In this document: one piece after another, positions 41,698 through 50,404 of the stretch
Numbering within the stretch: position 1 is the stretch's first letter
Layout: every line of letters starts with the position of its first letter
Source: a bacterium
GTDB taxonomy: Bacteria > Patescibacteriota > Minisyncoccia > Minisyncoccales > DG-74-3
NCBI GenBank assembly: GCA_030603245.1
Contig: JAUVYE010000004.1
Span: 1 to 54,239, forward strand
DNA: 54,239 nucleotides
Direction of reading: 5' to 3'
Notes under the pieces: model-generated
Seen by the model: the letters and a program-made list of their open reading frames with translations, nothing else
Databases searched by the model: none
What the model was told of the DNA's origin: nothing
Translations under genes and position numbers: made by a program

Positions 41698-41726
41698 TTG
41701 ACAAAAATATTTATATTTGTTATAAA
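41698..41726 (+). promoter_or_regulatory. promoter of the 41746-41961 gene
   Basis: TTGACA (41698-41703), 17-nt spacer, TATAAA (41721-41726). The start lies ~12 nt before the ATG. Confidence 0.7.
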
Positions 41727-41745
41727 TTTATTTAGTGCATTAGCA

Positions 41746-41961
41746 ATGATAAATTTGGTAAGTTTAGCGTCTAATCCAACAGAAGCATTGAAATGGATTA
41801 GCGTAGAGCTGACATCATTCATGTCAGCAAGCACAATTGAGCGGGAATATATCGAGACATTAAAACAGGCTCGGCAATTGATCGAAGAAGGAAGGCTTGA
41901 CGGCCTCAAACAAATAAATGAGCGCCTGAGAGATCTCGAATATCAAAATCTTTTTGATTAA
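41746..41961 (+). CDS. orphan helical protein, 71 residues
   Basis: A longer frame starting with a TTG at 41698 would begin inside the promoter's TTGACA, so I use the ATG at 41746. The protein is soluble and helical, with a charged coiled-coil-like half (IEREYIETLKQARQLIEEGR) to the C-terminus. No family is recognised. It is monocistronic, near-leaderless and followed by a strong hairpin. Confidence 0.55.
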   Translation: MINLVSLASNPTEALKWISVELTSFMSASTIEREYIETLKQARQLIEEGRLDGLKQINERLRDLEYQNLFD

Positions 41962-41985
41962 TTTCAGCTCAATACCAAAACCCAT

Positions 41986-42016
41986 AGAGAGAATCTCATT
42001 CTCTCGCTTTTTTTTA
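41986..42016. terminator. terminator between the orphan gene and tatD
   Basis: AGAGAGAAT / ATTCTCTC hairpin, then CTTTTTTTT on the plus strand; A-rich on the other side. Confidence 0.75.
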
Positions 42017-42039
42017 TAAAACATGTAGATAAACTTAGT

Positions 42040-42867
42040 TTATTTGAGATTAAATAAGGTTTTAGCGTTTTGAGCAGTGATCTTGGCTACGGTTTCTAAG
42101 TCAATTTCCTTGATTTCAGCTATTCTTTGGGCTATATATTTCACTTTTAAGGGATCGTTTCTTTGTCCCTTAAACTCGGGGGGAGGCAAGTAAGGACAAT
42201 CAGTTTCAATTAAAATTCTCTCCAAAGGAGTTTTTTTAATTATTTCATCAAGGTTTAATTTAAAAATTATTCCATTAAAACCTAAATACAACCCCATATC
42301 CATATATTGTTGAGCCTGTTCCCAGGTTCCAGTAAAACAATGAACCACCCCTTTAATTCCTTTTTGGGATTTTAAAATTTCTAATAAATCCTTGTGCGCC
42401 ATCCGACAATGAAAAATTACAGGCAAACTTAGTTCTTTCGCTAATTCTAATTGTTTCAAAAGCAAATCTTTTTGTTTCTGGAAAAACCTTTGTTTTCTAC
42501 CAGTGGTTTTTGGTTTCCAATAATAATCTAAACCAATCTCTCCGATAGCAACTACCTTTGGTAATCCAGCCAATTTTTTGTATTGATTAAAGTCAAAATC
42601 TTGCTCTAAATGTTTTCCTTCGTTTTTATCAAATTTAATCTTTACTAAACCAGTATCTAAATTTATAGGATGAAGGCCAATAGAAGCATAAACACCTTGA
42701 GGATATTTTTGAGCAATATCAACTACTTCTTGAGAGGTTTTTAAATTAGTGCCTACATTAATCATCCAAACATTGTTGTCTAAACATTTTTGAATGACTT
42801 GTTCTCTGTCTTTTTCAAAAGATGAAAAATTAATATGAGCATGAGTATCAATTAACATATAAATCAT
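42040..42867 (-). CDS. tatD: TatD-family metal-dependent deoxyribonuclease
   Basis: 275 residues; Met4 (42858) is an equally good start. DTHAHINF opens the metal site, GEIGLDYYW (~109-117) provides the Glu, and FHCR (~153), HCFTGT (~178-183) and ETDCPYLPP (~230-238) complete it. It is a TIM-barrel 3'-5' DNA exonuclease involved in DNA turnover or quality control. Confidence 0.93.
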   Translation of the reverse strand: MIYMLIDTHAHINFSSFEKDREQVIQKCLDNNVWMINVGTNLKTSQEVVDIAQKYPQGVYASIGLHPINLDTGLVKIKFDKNEGKHLEQDFDFNQYKKLAGLPKVVAIGEIGLDYYWKPKTTGRKQRFFQKQKDLLLKQLELAKELSLPVIFHCRMAHKDLLEILKSQKGIKGVVHCFTGTWEQAQQYMDMGLYLGFNGIIFKLNLDEIIKKTPLERILIETDCPYLPPPEFKGQRNDPLKVKYIAQRIAEIKEIDLETVAKITAQNAKTLFNLK

Positions 42868-42883
42868 TTTACCAAAAAAAAGA

Positions 42884-42905
42884 GGGAAGTTTTAATTAAC
42901 TTCCC
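42884..42905 (-). terminator. terminator of the 42896-43316 operon
   Basis: GGGAAGT / ACTTCCC on the minus strand around the stop codon, followed by TCTTTTTTTT. Confidence 0.75.
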
Positions 42906-43195
42906 GTAAATAGGATGGGAATGATGGGGGGTGGTTGCTTTTCGTCGACTTCGATTCCGTGCTCTTCAAGAATAAAGAAACCTGAGTTGAATTTGTGGGG
43001 CCCGTTAGAACCAACGACTCGATACTCTCTTCCTACCGGAAGTGAGCATACCTTGCCCTCTATTCCATTTCTCTTTTTTGTACGAGTTTTTATCTCTCTT
43101 CCCTTCTTTAGAAACCAGAGATACACTTTGAAGTTGCTGAATAACTGCAGGGCATTCGGAAAGAAAACCTTAACCATCTTTTTGGTTTTCGCCAT
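42896..43195 (-). CDS. orphan basic protein, 99 residues
   Basis: The longer frame to 43288 has no ribosome binding site, whereas the ATG at 43195 follows GGGAGGAG by 9 nt. The protein starts with a basic patch (MAKTKKMVKVFF), then a mixed beta region with IEGKVCSLPVGREYRVVGSN and an acidic, proline-rich end. It resembles a small OB- or SH3-like fold, but I cannot assign it. It overlaps the upstream 48-residue gene by 26 nt in another frame. Confidence 0.55.
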   Translation of the reverse strand: MAKTKKMVKVFFPNALQLFSNFKVYLWFLKKGREIKTRTKKRNGIEGKVCSLPVGREYRVVGSNGPHKFNSGFFILEEHGIEVDEKQPPPIIPILFTGS

Positions 43196-43316
43196 TTTTT
43201 TCATCTCCTCCCTTTGGCCATGATTCGGCTCCCCAAAAGGATGAAAACTTTTCTTCTGGCTTCTTATCCTTTTCAAGAATTTTCCCACTCTCTTTCTGTT
43301 CTTTTGTCTGTTCCAT
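43170..43316 (-). CDS. 48-residue charged protein overlapping the next gene
   Basis: ATG at 43316 preceded by GAGGAATAG; stop at 43170. The first 23 residues are rich in Lys and Glu (MEQTKEQKESGKILEKDKKP), then FWGAESWPKGGDE with two Trp. The last 26 nt overlap the start of the 99-residue gene in a different frame, and the GGGAGGAG that serves that gene lies within this one. The strong signal and the operator-like palindrome upstream support translation. Confidence 0.5.
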   Translation of the reverse strand: MEQTKEQKESGKILEKDKKPEEKFSSFWGAESWPKGGDEKNGENQKDG

Positions 43317-43329
43317 TTTTCTATTCCTC

Positions 43330-43382
43330 ATAACGGTGACTTAGTCACCAAAACTTATTATTGATGAACAAATCACCGTTAT
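43330..43382 (-). promoter_or_regulatory. palindromic promoter/leader region
   Basis: Perfect palindrome GGTGACTTAGTCACC (43335-43349), plus an outer inverted pair ATAACGGTGA (43330-43339) / TCACCGTTAT (43373-43382). The 15-bp palindrome shares its left arm with the outer pair, so two hairpins are mutually exclusive. A -10-like TTATAA on the minus strand overlaps the outer arm, and GAGGAATAG follows the inner hairpin. It can be an operator or an RNA switch for the two-gene operon. Confidence 0.55.
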
Positions 43383-43429
43383 AAGGTTTTATCAATCTCT
43401 TTTTGTCTTATTATGTTGTGAAAGAACTA

Positions 43430-43458
43430 AAAAACCTCCCGTTAAGTTGGGAGGTTTG
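43430..43458 (-). terminator. metG terminator
   Basis: AACCTCCC / GGGAGGTT with an 8-nt loop and a minus-strand TTTTTT tail. The rest of 43460-43640 is A/T-rich and holds short direct repeats of TTTCTAATTT but no gene I can support. Confidence 0.8.
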
Positions 43459-43646
43459 AAAAATTTCTAATTTCTAATTGTCTTAATTTCTAATTTTTAT
43501 TAAACCTCCCAATGAAAACAAACCAAAAAAAATAACGAGAATGGCTTGTTTTGTTAAGAGATTATTATAATTTTTCTTTTCTTGAATAATATACATTTAA
43601 TTAAAAAATAGATGCAATTATTAGAATATCAGAATCGAAAATCTTG

Positions 43647-45083
43647 TCAAGAAATTAATCTGGGGAAAAGTGATTTTGATTCTTTAGTTTTTAATTGCTC
43701 AAGGATTTTCTCTGAGGTTTCTGGTAAGAAAGACTTTAACATCTCAGCAATATTTGACAAAGCCAAAAGTAAATCATTAATCACTTGTTCTTGCTTATCT
43801 GACTCTTCCCAGGGTTTAGTTTGTTCAATGTATTTGTCACAAAAACCAATCAATCTCCAAATTGTCACTAAAGCCTCATTAAACTTAAACTCATCTAATG
43901 ATTTTTTGTATTCTTCCCAAGTTTTGTCTGTAATTTTTTGAAAATTGGAATTTGAAAATTCATTGGAAATTGAAAATTGGAAATTAGAGTTTTGAGCAAG
44001 AGTAATAACCCGAGCAACAAAGTTGCCTAATCCTCTAGACAAATCAGCTGTATATCTATCCTCAAACTTTTCGTAAGTAAAATCTCCATCTTGCGTTGGA
44101 GGCATTTCTCTTAAAAGAAAATATCTAACAGGGTCAGTGCCATATTTTTCAACTAATTTAATAGGATTAATAACATTTCCTATGCTTTTTGACATCTTTC
44201 CCCCATCAACTGTTAAAAAACCGTGAACAAAGATGGTTTTGGGCAACGGCAAGTCCAGAGATAAAAGCAAAGCTCCCCAAATTACACTATGATGCCAGAC
44301 TATGTCTTTTCCTATAATATGAACTTCTGCTGGCCAAAAGGTTTCAAATTCTCTGTTCGGATAACCTATAGTTGTAAGATAGTTTATTAGAGCATCTACC
44401 CAAACAAAAATAGTAAATTTTTTATTTAAAGGAACAGGAATTCCCCATTCAACTTTAGCCCTAGAAATACTTAAGTCTTGCAGTGGTTCTTTTAGTCTAT
44501 TTAAAATTTCATTACTTTTACTCTCCGGAATAATAAAGTTCTCGTTTTCTTTAATGTGCTTGATGAGCGTATTTTGGTATTTGCTCATTCTAAAAAAATA
44601 TGTTTCCTCTTCTATTATTTCTGGTTCTTTTTTGTGTACAGGACATTTGCCCTCAATTAAATCTTTTGCTAAATAGTAACTCTCGCAATCAACACAATAT
44701 AATCCTTTGTATTTCCCTTTATAAATATCTCCTTTATCATATATTTTCTGAAAAATTTTTTGGACAACTTTTTCATGTCTTTCGTCTGTGGTTCTAATAA
44801 AATCGTCGTAAGAGATGTTCAGAGATTTCCAAGCGTCCTTAAAATATTTACTCATTTCATCTACGAATTCCTTTGGATTTTTTCCCGCTTCTTCAGCTTT
44901 TCTTTGGATTTTTAATCCATGTTCGTCTGTCCCAGTACTAAAATGAACTTCAAAACCTTGAAGTCTCTTATAACGTGCAATAACATCAGCTTGAATTTTT
45001 TCTAAGGAGTGACCCAAATGTGGCTTATCTGAAGGATAATCAATTGCGGTTGAAATAAAGAATTTTTTGTTTGAATCAGACAT
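43647..45083 (-). CDS. metG: methionyl-tRNA synthetase, short form
   Basis: 478 residues. HIGH as DKPHLGHSLEKI (~18-29), zinc knuckle CVDCESYY...CPVH (~128-151), and KMSKS as GGKMSKSIGNVINP (~294). It ends after the anticodon-binding helical domain without the C-terminal EMAP-like tRNA-binding domain found in E. coli MetRS. It charges elongator and initiator tRNA-Met. Last gene of the 54239-43647 run. Confidence 0.96.
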   Translation of the reverse strand: MSDSNKKFFISTAIDYPSDKPHLGHSLEKIQADVIARYKRLQGFEVHFSTGTDEHGLKIQRKAEEAGKNPKEFVDEMSKYFKDAWKSLNISYDDFIRTTDERHEKVVQKIFQKIYDKGDIYKGKYKGLYCVDCESYYLAKDLIEGKCPVHKKEPEIIEEETYFFRMSKYQNTLIKHIKENENFIIPESKSNEILNRLKEPLQDLSISRAKVEWGIPVPLNKKFTIFVWVDALINYLTTIGYPNREFETFWPAEVHIIGKDIVWHHSVIWGALLLSLDLPLPKTIFVHGFLTVDGGKMSKSIGNVINPIKLVEKYGTDPVRYFLLREMPPTQDGDFTYEKFEDRYTADLSRGLGNFVARVITLAQNSNFQFSISNEFSNSNFQKITDKTWEEYKKSLDEFKFNEALVTIWRLIGFCDKYIEQTKPWEESDKQEQVINDLLLALSNIAEMLKSFLPETSEKILEQLKTKESKSLFPRLIS

Positions 45084-46115
45084 TTATTTTACAACTAATT
45101 TTTCTTGCTTTTTAGCTATTAAAAAGTCTTTCCAGAACTCAAACAAAATACCAGTAATTGGAATTGCCAAGATGGCTCCTAAAAGCCCTAAAAGTTTTCC
45201 TCCAACAGCCAAAGAAATTAAAACTAAAGCCGGAGGAAGACCAATAAACTTTTTCGCCAAAATTGGTGTTATAATATTGCCCTCTATCAGCTGAATCAAG
45301 ATAAAAGCACCTAAGACAAAAAATGCTTTTAACCAGGAATCAAGTCCCACTAAAATAAAAGCTATAATAGCTGAAAATACTGGTCCTAAAATAGGAACAA
45401 TTTCCAAAACACCAGCTAAAAAAGAAAGGGTAAAAGTATATTGTACGCTAAAAATCTTAAGACTAATAAAGACTAAAATTGCCACAAAAATACCAGTTAA
45501 TATCCTTGTTCCAAACCATTGAGCAGTTTTAGTTTGACATCTTTTCCAAAGATCCAACGTATAATTTTCATACTGTTGAGGAGTAAAAATAGCTAAAAGT
45601 CGCTCAATTCCACCCTCTTCCAAAGAAATGAAAAAAGCAACTGAACCAATAAAAATAGTGGAACCAATTCCTCCAAAAATAACTGAAAGAGCGCTTAAAA
45701 TATTCGTTGAAGCTTTTTCAAGAAAATCTCCAATTGCTTGAATAAAACTTTCCATGCTTTCAAGAGCCTCGATTCCTAATCCTTGCAATGGAGGAGAAAT
45801 TCTTTCAAAATATTGTGGGAAAAGTTGAGAAAATTGTTTTATCTCTGTAAAGAGTAATGGAAACAACCAATAAATAGTTAAAGCTAAACATCCAAAAATC
45901 ATTGAATAAACAAAAAGGGTAGCTAAAAATCTGGGTAATCCTCGACGTCTTAAAAAACTAATAGCAGGCTCAAATAAAACTGAAATAATTAAAGCAAAAA
46001 CAGACCAAACTAAAATATTCCTGATTAAATAAATGAGGTAAAAACAGAAAAGAGCAAAAGCAATCTTTAAAATTGTTCCCCAAGAAATATCTAGTAATTG
46101 AGTTTTTTGGTTCAT
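45084..46115 (-). CDS. AI-2E family transporter/permease
   Basis: 343 residues with seven or eight membrane helices; the largest cytoplasmic/extracellular loop is in the middle. The conserved block GVLEIVPILGPVFSAI (~235-250) and PLALVLISLAVGGKLLGLLG-like C-terminal helices identify the family (PerM/YdiK/TqsA). Some members export AI-2 or exchange Na+/H+; the substrate here is unknown. It touches metG with no gap. Confidence 0.88.
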   Translation of the reverse strand: MNQKTQLLDISWGTILKIAFALFCFYLIYLIRNILVWSVFALIISVLFEPAISFLRRRGLPRFLATLFVYSMIFGCLALTIYWLFPLLFTEIKQFSQLFPQYFERISPPLQGLGIEALESMESFIQAIGDFLEKASTNILSALSVIFGGIGSTIFIGSVAFFISLEEGGIERLLAIFTPQQYENYTLDLWKRCQTKTAQWFGTRILTGIFVAILVFISLKIFSVQYTFTLSFLAGVLEIVPILGPVFSAIIAFILVGLDSWLKAFFVLGAFILIQLIEGNIITPILAKKFIGLPPALVLISLAVGGKLLGLLGAILAIPITGILFEFWKDFLIAKKQEKLVVK

Positions 46116-46120
46116 AATAA

Positions 46121-47386
46121 TTAAAGTTTTAAAAGTTTCTTGAATTTTGTTTTTTGCCTAAATGGACCAATTAGGGCTAAATTTAATTTTGATGGTTGAA
46201 AAATGTCTTTGGCAACTTTTAAAATATCATTGCATGTTACTTTATTAATTCTTGAAATTTGCTCTTTGGGAGTAATAATTTTATTAATCAGTAATTCTTG
46301 TCCAGCATAAAACGCACTTTGAACGTCAGAAGATTCTAAGGCTAGAGTGAGCGCTCCCTTAAAACTATCTTTAGCTTTTTGAAGCTCTGATTTGGTTATT
46401 TTTTTAGTTTTAATTCTTTTATACTCTTTTAAAATTAATTTTGTAACAGATTCTACTTTTTGATGATCTACTCCAGCTTGAGTCACTAAAAAACCTGTAT
46501 CAGTAGTACTTCGAGAACTAGTTCTAACATAGTATGCCAAACCCTTTCTTTCTCTAACAGATATCCATAAACGAGAACTCATATAACCACCCAAAATAGT
46601 AGCTAATAATGCCTGAGCATATCTCAAAGGATGAAATAAATCATATCCTCTTACGCCAAGACAAATATGAGTTTGATCTGTTTTTTTAAAATGAACTAAA
46701 ACTTGGGGCTTTTTTTGTTGTTCAATAACTTTTAATTTTTCTTTGGTCTCTCCGATTTTTATCTTTTTGAAATATTTTACAATCTTTTTTTCTGTTGCTT
46801 CAGAATTTATATTTCCTGCAATACAAATTACCGTATTTGAAGCTAAATAATTCTTTTTTCTGTAATTCAACAAATCTGTTCTTTTAAAACCTGCGATATT
46901 TTCCTTTTCTCCAATTATTGGCCAACCAGCTGGCTGATTACCATAAAGAACTATATCCCAAAGGTCTTTAACATAACTTATTGGAGTATCCAAATACATT
47001 TTTAATTCCTGCAAAATAACCCCTTTTTCTCTTTGAATTTCTTTTTCTTCAAGCCTTGAATTCAAATATATGTCTGAAACCCAATCCAAAGCTAAATCTA
47101 AATGATTAGAATCTACCTTAGCCCAATAACCAGTTTGCTCTTTATCAGTAAAAGCATTATACATTCCTCCAACCCTATCTAATGGTTCAATCAAAGCTAA
47201 AGTGTTAGGTCTTTTTTTAGTTCCTTTAAAAAACATGTGTTCTAAAAAATGAGAAATTCCATTTATTTCTCTGGTTTCATTTTTTGAACCCACTTTTATC
47301 AAAACCAAAACAGTTACTGCTTGAGTACCTTTCATCGGAACAGTAATAACTCTTAAATCATTTTTAAAGGTCCTTTTTTTATACAT
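46121..47386 (-). CDS. M16 zinc metallopeptidase
   Basis: 421 residues. The inverted zinc motif HFLEH (~45-49) in SHFLEHMFFKGT, the downstream Glu in the IQREKGVILQELKMYLD region (~116-132), and the C-terminal half-domain of the pitrilysin clamp. The length fits a bacterial processing-peptidase-like protein (PqqL/YmxG type). It cleaves peptides of unknown origin. 1 nt from glyS. Confidence 0.92.
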   Translation of the reverse strand: MYKKRTFKNDLRVITVPMKGTQAVTVLVLIKVGSKNETREINGISHFLEHMFFKGTKKRPNTLALIEPLDRVGGMYNAFTDKEQTGYWAKVDSNHLDLALDWVSDIYLNSRLEEKEIQREKGVILQELKMYLDTPISYVKDLWDIVLYGNQPAGWPIIGEKENIAGFKRTDLLNYRKKNYLASNTVICIAGNINSEATEKKIVKYFKKIKIGETKEKLKVIEQQKKPQVLVHFKKTDQTHICLGVRGYDLFHPLRYAQALLATILGGYMSSRLWISVRERKGLAYYVRTSSRSTTDTGFLVTQAGVDHQKVESVTKLILKEYKRIKTKKITKSELQKAKDSFKGALTLALESSDVQSAFYAGQELLINKIITPKEQISRINKVTCNDILKVAKDIFQPSKLNLALIGPFRQKTKFKKLLKL

Positions 47387-47387
47387 T

Positions 47388-48716
47388 TTAACTTTCCAGT
47401 TTTTCTTTTAGAACTTTAACTAAATCTTTAATCTTTATTCTTTCTTGTTTCATTGTGTCCCGATCTCTTAAAGTAACTGTTTTATCCTCCAATGTCTGAA
47501 AATCTACTGTTACAGCAAGTAAAACTCCTGTTTCATCAATCCTGCGATATCTTCTTCCAATAGAACCAACTTGATCATACAAACAAATAAAGTGTGGCTT
47601 TAGTGTTTTGTAAATTTCTTTAGCTTTTTTAACTATTTTGGGTTTATTCTTTACTAAAGGTAAAATAGCTACTTTAATTGGAGCTAATTTTTTGTGAATC
47701 TTCAAAACAACTTCTGCTTCTTTAACCGCTTTAGTTGTTTTTGTTCTGCCACCTTTTATTTCTTGGTAAGCATTAACTAAAAAAGCAAAAAGGGATCTCT
47801 CTACCCCAACCGATGTTTCAATGATATTAGGAAAGTATTTTTCTTTTGATTCTTGGTTAAAGTATTTCAAATCCTTTCCAGAATGCTTAGAGTGATTTGA
47901 AAGATCCCAATCTCCTCGATTGTGTATTCCCTCAATCTCGCCCCAGCCAAAAGGAAACCTATATTCAATATCAACCTGTCTTTGAGCATAATGAGCTCGT
48001 CGTTTGGCTGGAATCTCTATAGCTCTTAAATCTTTTTGGGGAATGCCTAAGCTTAAATACCAATTAATTCTTTCTTTTTTCCAGAAATTAAACCACTTAT
48101 TAGCTTGTTTAGGATGACAAAACCATTGCATTTCCATTTGTTCAAACTCACGAGTTCTAAAAATAAAGTTTTTAGGATTGATTTCGTTGCGAAAAGCCTT
48201 ACCAATTTGAGCAATCCCAAAAGGAATCTTTAGTCTCATTGAATTTAAAACATTTTCAAAGTTCATATAGATTCCTTGACATGTTTCAGCTCTTAAATAA
48301 GCTGTGGAAGCATTGTCCTCTACTGGACCAACAAAAGTTTTCATCATTAAATTAAACTTTCTTGGCTTAGTAAGCTTCCCTCCGCACTCAGGACATTTAT
48401 TATCCTTAACTTCTTCTGGTTTAAATCTTTTCTTACATTCCTTACATTCAACTAACTCATCAGCAAAACCAGCAGTTAAATGACCTGATGCTTGCCAAAC
48501 CTTAGGGTTCATTAATATGGCAGCATCTAATCCAACAATATTATCATGATTATTAATCATTTCTTGCCACCAGATCTGTTTAAGATTTCTTTTCATTTCC
48601 ACTCCAAGAGGGCCAAAATCATAGCTTGAGCCAAAACCACCATAGATTTCAGAAGAAGGAAAAATAAAACCTCTTCTTTTGGTCAAAGATACAATTTTTG
48701 ATATTTTGTTTTCCAT
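47388..48716 (-). CDS. glyS: glycyl-tRNA synthetase (single-chain, alpha2 type)
   Basis: 442 residues. Class II motifs: GFIFPSSEIYGGFGSSYDFG (15-34), motif 2 GKAFRNEINPKNFIFRTREF (~171-190) and motif 3 VGVERSLFAFLV. CKECKKRF...CPECGGK (~92-113) is a zinc ribbon. Bacteria with GlyQS heterotetramers differ; this is the eukaryote/archaea-like alpha2 enzyme common in Firmicutes/CPR. It charges tRNA-Gly. Confidence 0.95.
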   Translation of the reverse strand: MENKISKIVSLTKRRGFIFPSSEIYGGFGSSYDFGPLGVEMKRNLKQIWWQEMINNHDNIVGLDAAILMNPKVWQASGHLTAGFADELVECKECKKRFKPEEVKDNKCPECGGKLTKPRKFNLMMKTFVGPVEDNASTAYLRAETCQGIYMNFENVLNSMRLKIPFGIAQIGKAFRNEINPKNFIFRTREFEQMEMQWFCHPKQANKWFNFWKKERINWYLSLGIPQKDLRAIEIPAKRRAHYAQRQVDIEYRFPFGWGEIEGIHNRGDWDLSNHSKHSGKDLKYFNQESKEKYFPNIIETSVGVERSLFAFLVNAYQEIKGGRTKTTKAVKEAEVVLKIHKKLAPIKVAILPLVKNKPKIVKKAKEIYKTLKPHFICLYDQVGSIGRRYRRIDETGVLLAVTVDFQTLEDKTVTLRDRDTMKQERIKIKDLVKVLKEKLES

Positions 48717-48752
48717 TGATTCATTTTATCTTATTCTTTTTAAAAGAAAAAA

Positions 48753-50399
48753 TTACTGAACAACGCCATTTTCAACAGTTGGATCATCGGGCAAACTTGT
48801 GTCTATACTATTAGTAGAAAATGTTAAAATTTCTTTTGTCCAATCATCCTGACCAATAATTTCTGCTTGCCCTATAATATCCGGGGTTTGTCCTATTTGA
48901 GAAGAATCAGGACTAAAAGCGACTTGAAAAGCTATGTTACAAGCAGAATTTAACACTCCTTCTCCAACTTTAAGATTGCCAACTCGCCAAATAATTTCTC
49001 GGGATCCAGAATCAAAAGTAAACTTTGACTCTTCGTCCTCAGGAAAAATTTCACCAGTTAATCTTACATTTTTTGACAATTTTGCTTTCACTGTTACGCT
49101 ATTAACATTGTTGTAGAAATTTTTAACTTGCCACATTATAGTATAGGTTGTTGTATCTCCAACTCTAGGGGGAACAGAACCAGAGTTACCAAAAATCTCA
49201 TCTTCAAAATAACCCTTTTGAACAATATCCATTTTTGAATTCACTTTAGTTTCAAATTCTTCTCTAGCCTGACTTAAATAAATATTGGTTTTAATCACTT
49301 CTTCTCCTTTAGAAGAAGTAATTTCCCAATTCTCTTTTAATTTAACCCAAAACTCCACTTCTCCTCGTTCTCTAACATCTAAGAATTGAAGTTCTCCCAA
49401 TCTTTTCCAATCCCATAAAATTGAATTATCTCCCTGTTCAAAATCTCCACGAGGAGCCTTAAGGCTGGTTAAATCAAGGCTATCTCCAGTCAAAGTAATT
49501 AAAAGAGATAAATCAGTCAAAGGGGTTTCGCCTATGTTTTTAAAAGAAACCTGATAGTGAAGCAAATCGCCTGGACTGGCAACATATTCTGGACTGCTGT
49601 TTATCTCTTGACTGATATAAAGAGCTGGCTTAATAATTTTTACTGTTTTTAAAATTTCTTTTAGTAAAACAAACTCGCCATCTTGCCATGTGCCAAATTC
49701 AGCTTTGAAAATCTCGTTGTCTCCAACACTACCCCTAATCTTACCAGTGATTTCAATTCTTCCACCCTCAGCTTTACTCATAGGAGGAATTTCCCATTCA
49801 ACCTCTTCTAAAGATTGGGGAGTGGATTCAACAAACTCAAAATCTGAAGGGTATTCTACTTTTATTCTTAACCCAGAAAGAGGATAGTCAATGTTTGAAA
49901 AATAATTTAAAGAAAAGGTTAAGTCTTTTCCCGATTCAACCTCAGAAGGTAAATCAAATCTAAAAGTCAATGGAATGCTCTTAATTACAGTAGTAAGAGT
50001 GGTTTTTGATTCAAAGCGTGCTTTAAGGTTTTTAGGACGATAACTTAAAGAAACTTTAGCTGTTTTTGGCTCTCCTTCTTTTCCTATAAGTCGAGCCTTA
50101 AAGGGATATGTTTTTTCTTCTCCCGGATAAATATCTTCTAATTCTATTTCCTTTCTCAAAAGATTTTCTTCAACAATTGAATAATCAGGATATTCAAAAA
50201 TTATTCTTGGCTCTTCTAATCTGACTTTTCCATTGTTTTTGTATTTAACAAGATACTCAAAATTCTCAGCAATTTCTATTGTTTCTGGTCCTAAAATCTC
50301 TAATTTCAAGCTTTCTCTTGAATAATAGTTAGAATTCCAATAGTAAATAGCGGCTGCTACCAAAAGAATCATTAAAAAAATAATAAAACCTTTTTTCAT
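48753..50399 (-). CDS. secreted/anchored repeat protein with DUF11-like beta domains
   Basis: 548 residues: an N-terminal signal anchor (~3-22), then four or so immunoglobulin-like beta modules of about 100-130 residues. Phrases such as FEYLVKYKNNGKVRLEEPRI and LHYQVSFKNIGETPLTDLSL share the 'conserved repeat/DUF11' theme of cell-surface proteins. No enzyme motif and no C-terminal sorting signal are present. It probably faces the outside, perhaps in attachment or in the surface layer. The spacing to recO is 5 nt. Confidence 0.75.
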   Translation of the reverse strand: MKKGFIIFLMILLVAAAIYYWNSNYYSRESLKLEILGPETIEIAENFEYLVKYKNNGKVRLEEPRIIFEYPDYSIVEENLLRKEIELEDIYPGEEKTYPFKARLIGKEGEPKTAKVSLSYRPKNLKARFESKTTLTTVIKSIPLTFRFDLPSEVESGKDLTFSLNYFSNIDYPLSGLRIKVEYPSDFEFVESTPQSLEEVEWEIPPMSKAEGGRIEITGKIRGSVGDNEIFKAEFGTWQDGEFVLLKEILKTVKIIKPALYISQEINSSPEYVASPGDLLHYQVSFKNIGETPLTDLSLLITLTGDSLDLTSLKAPRGDFEQGDNSILWDWKRLGELQFLDVRERGEVEFWVKLKENWEITSSKGEEVIKTNIYLSQAREEFETKVNSKMDIVQKGYFEDEIFGNSGSVPPRVGDTTTYTIMWQVKNFYNNVNSVTVKAKLSKNVRLTGEIFPEDEESKFTFDSGSREIIWRVGNLKVGEGVLNSACNIAFQVAFSPDSSQIGQTPDIIGQAEIIGQDDWTKEILTFSTNSIDTSLPDDPTVENGVVQ

Positions 50400-50404
50400 T
50401 TGAA

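Noticed and set aside
41698-41961. TTG start at 41698
   Set aside because: This TTG is part of the -35 box TTGACA; the downstream ATG at 41746 is the plausible start.
43440-43640. Gene between metG and the small operon
   Set aside because: The stretch is A/T-rich with short direct repeats and a terminator; no frame has a start signal and protein-like composition.
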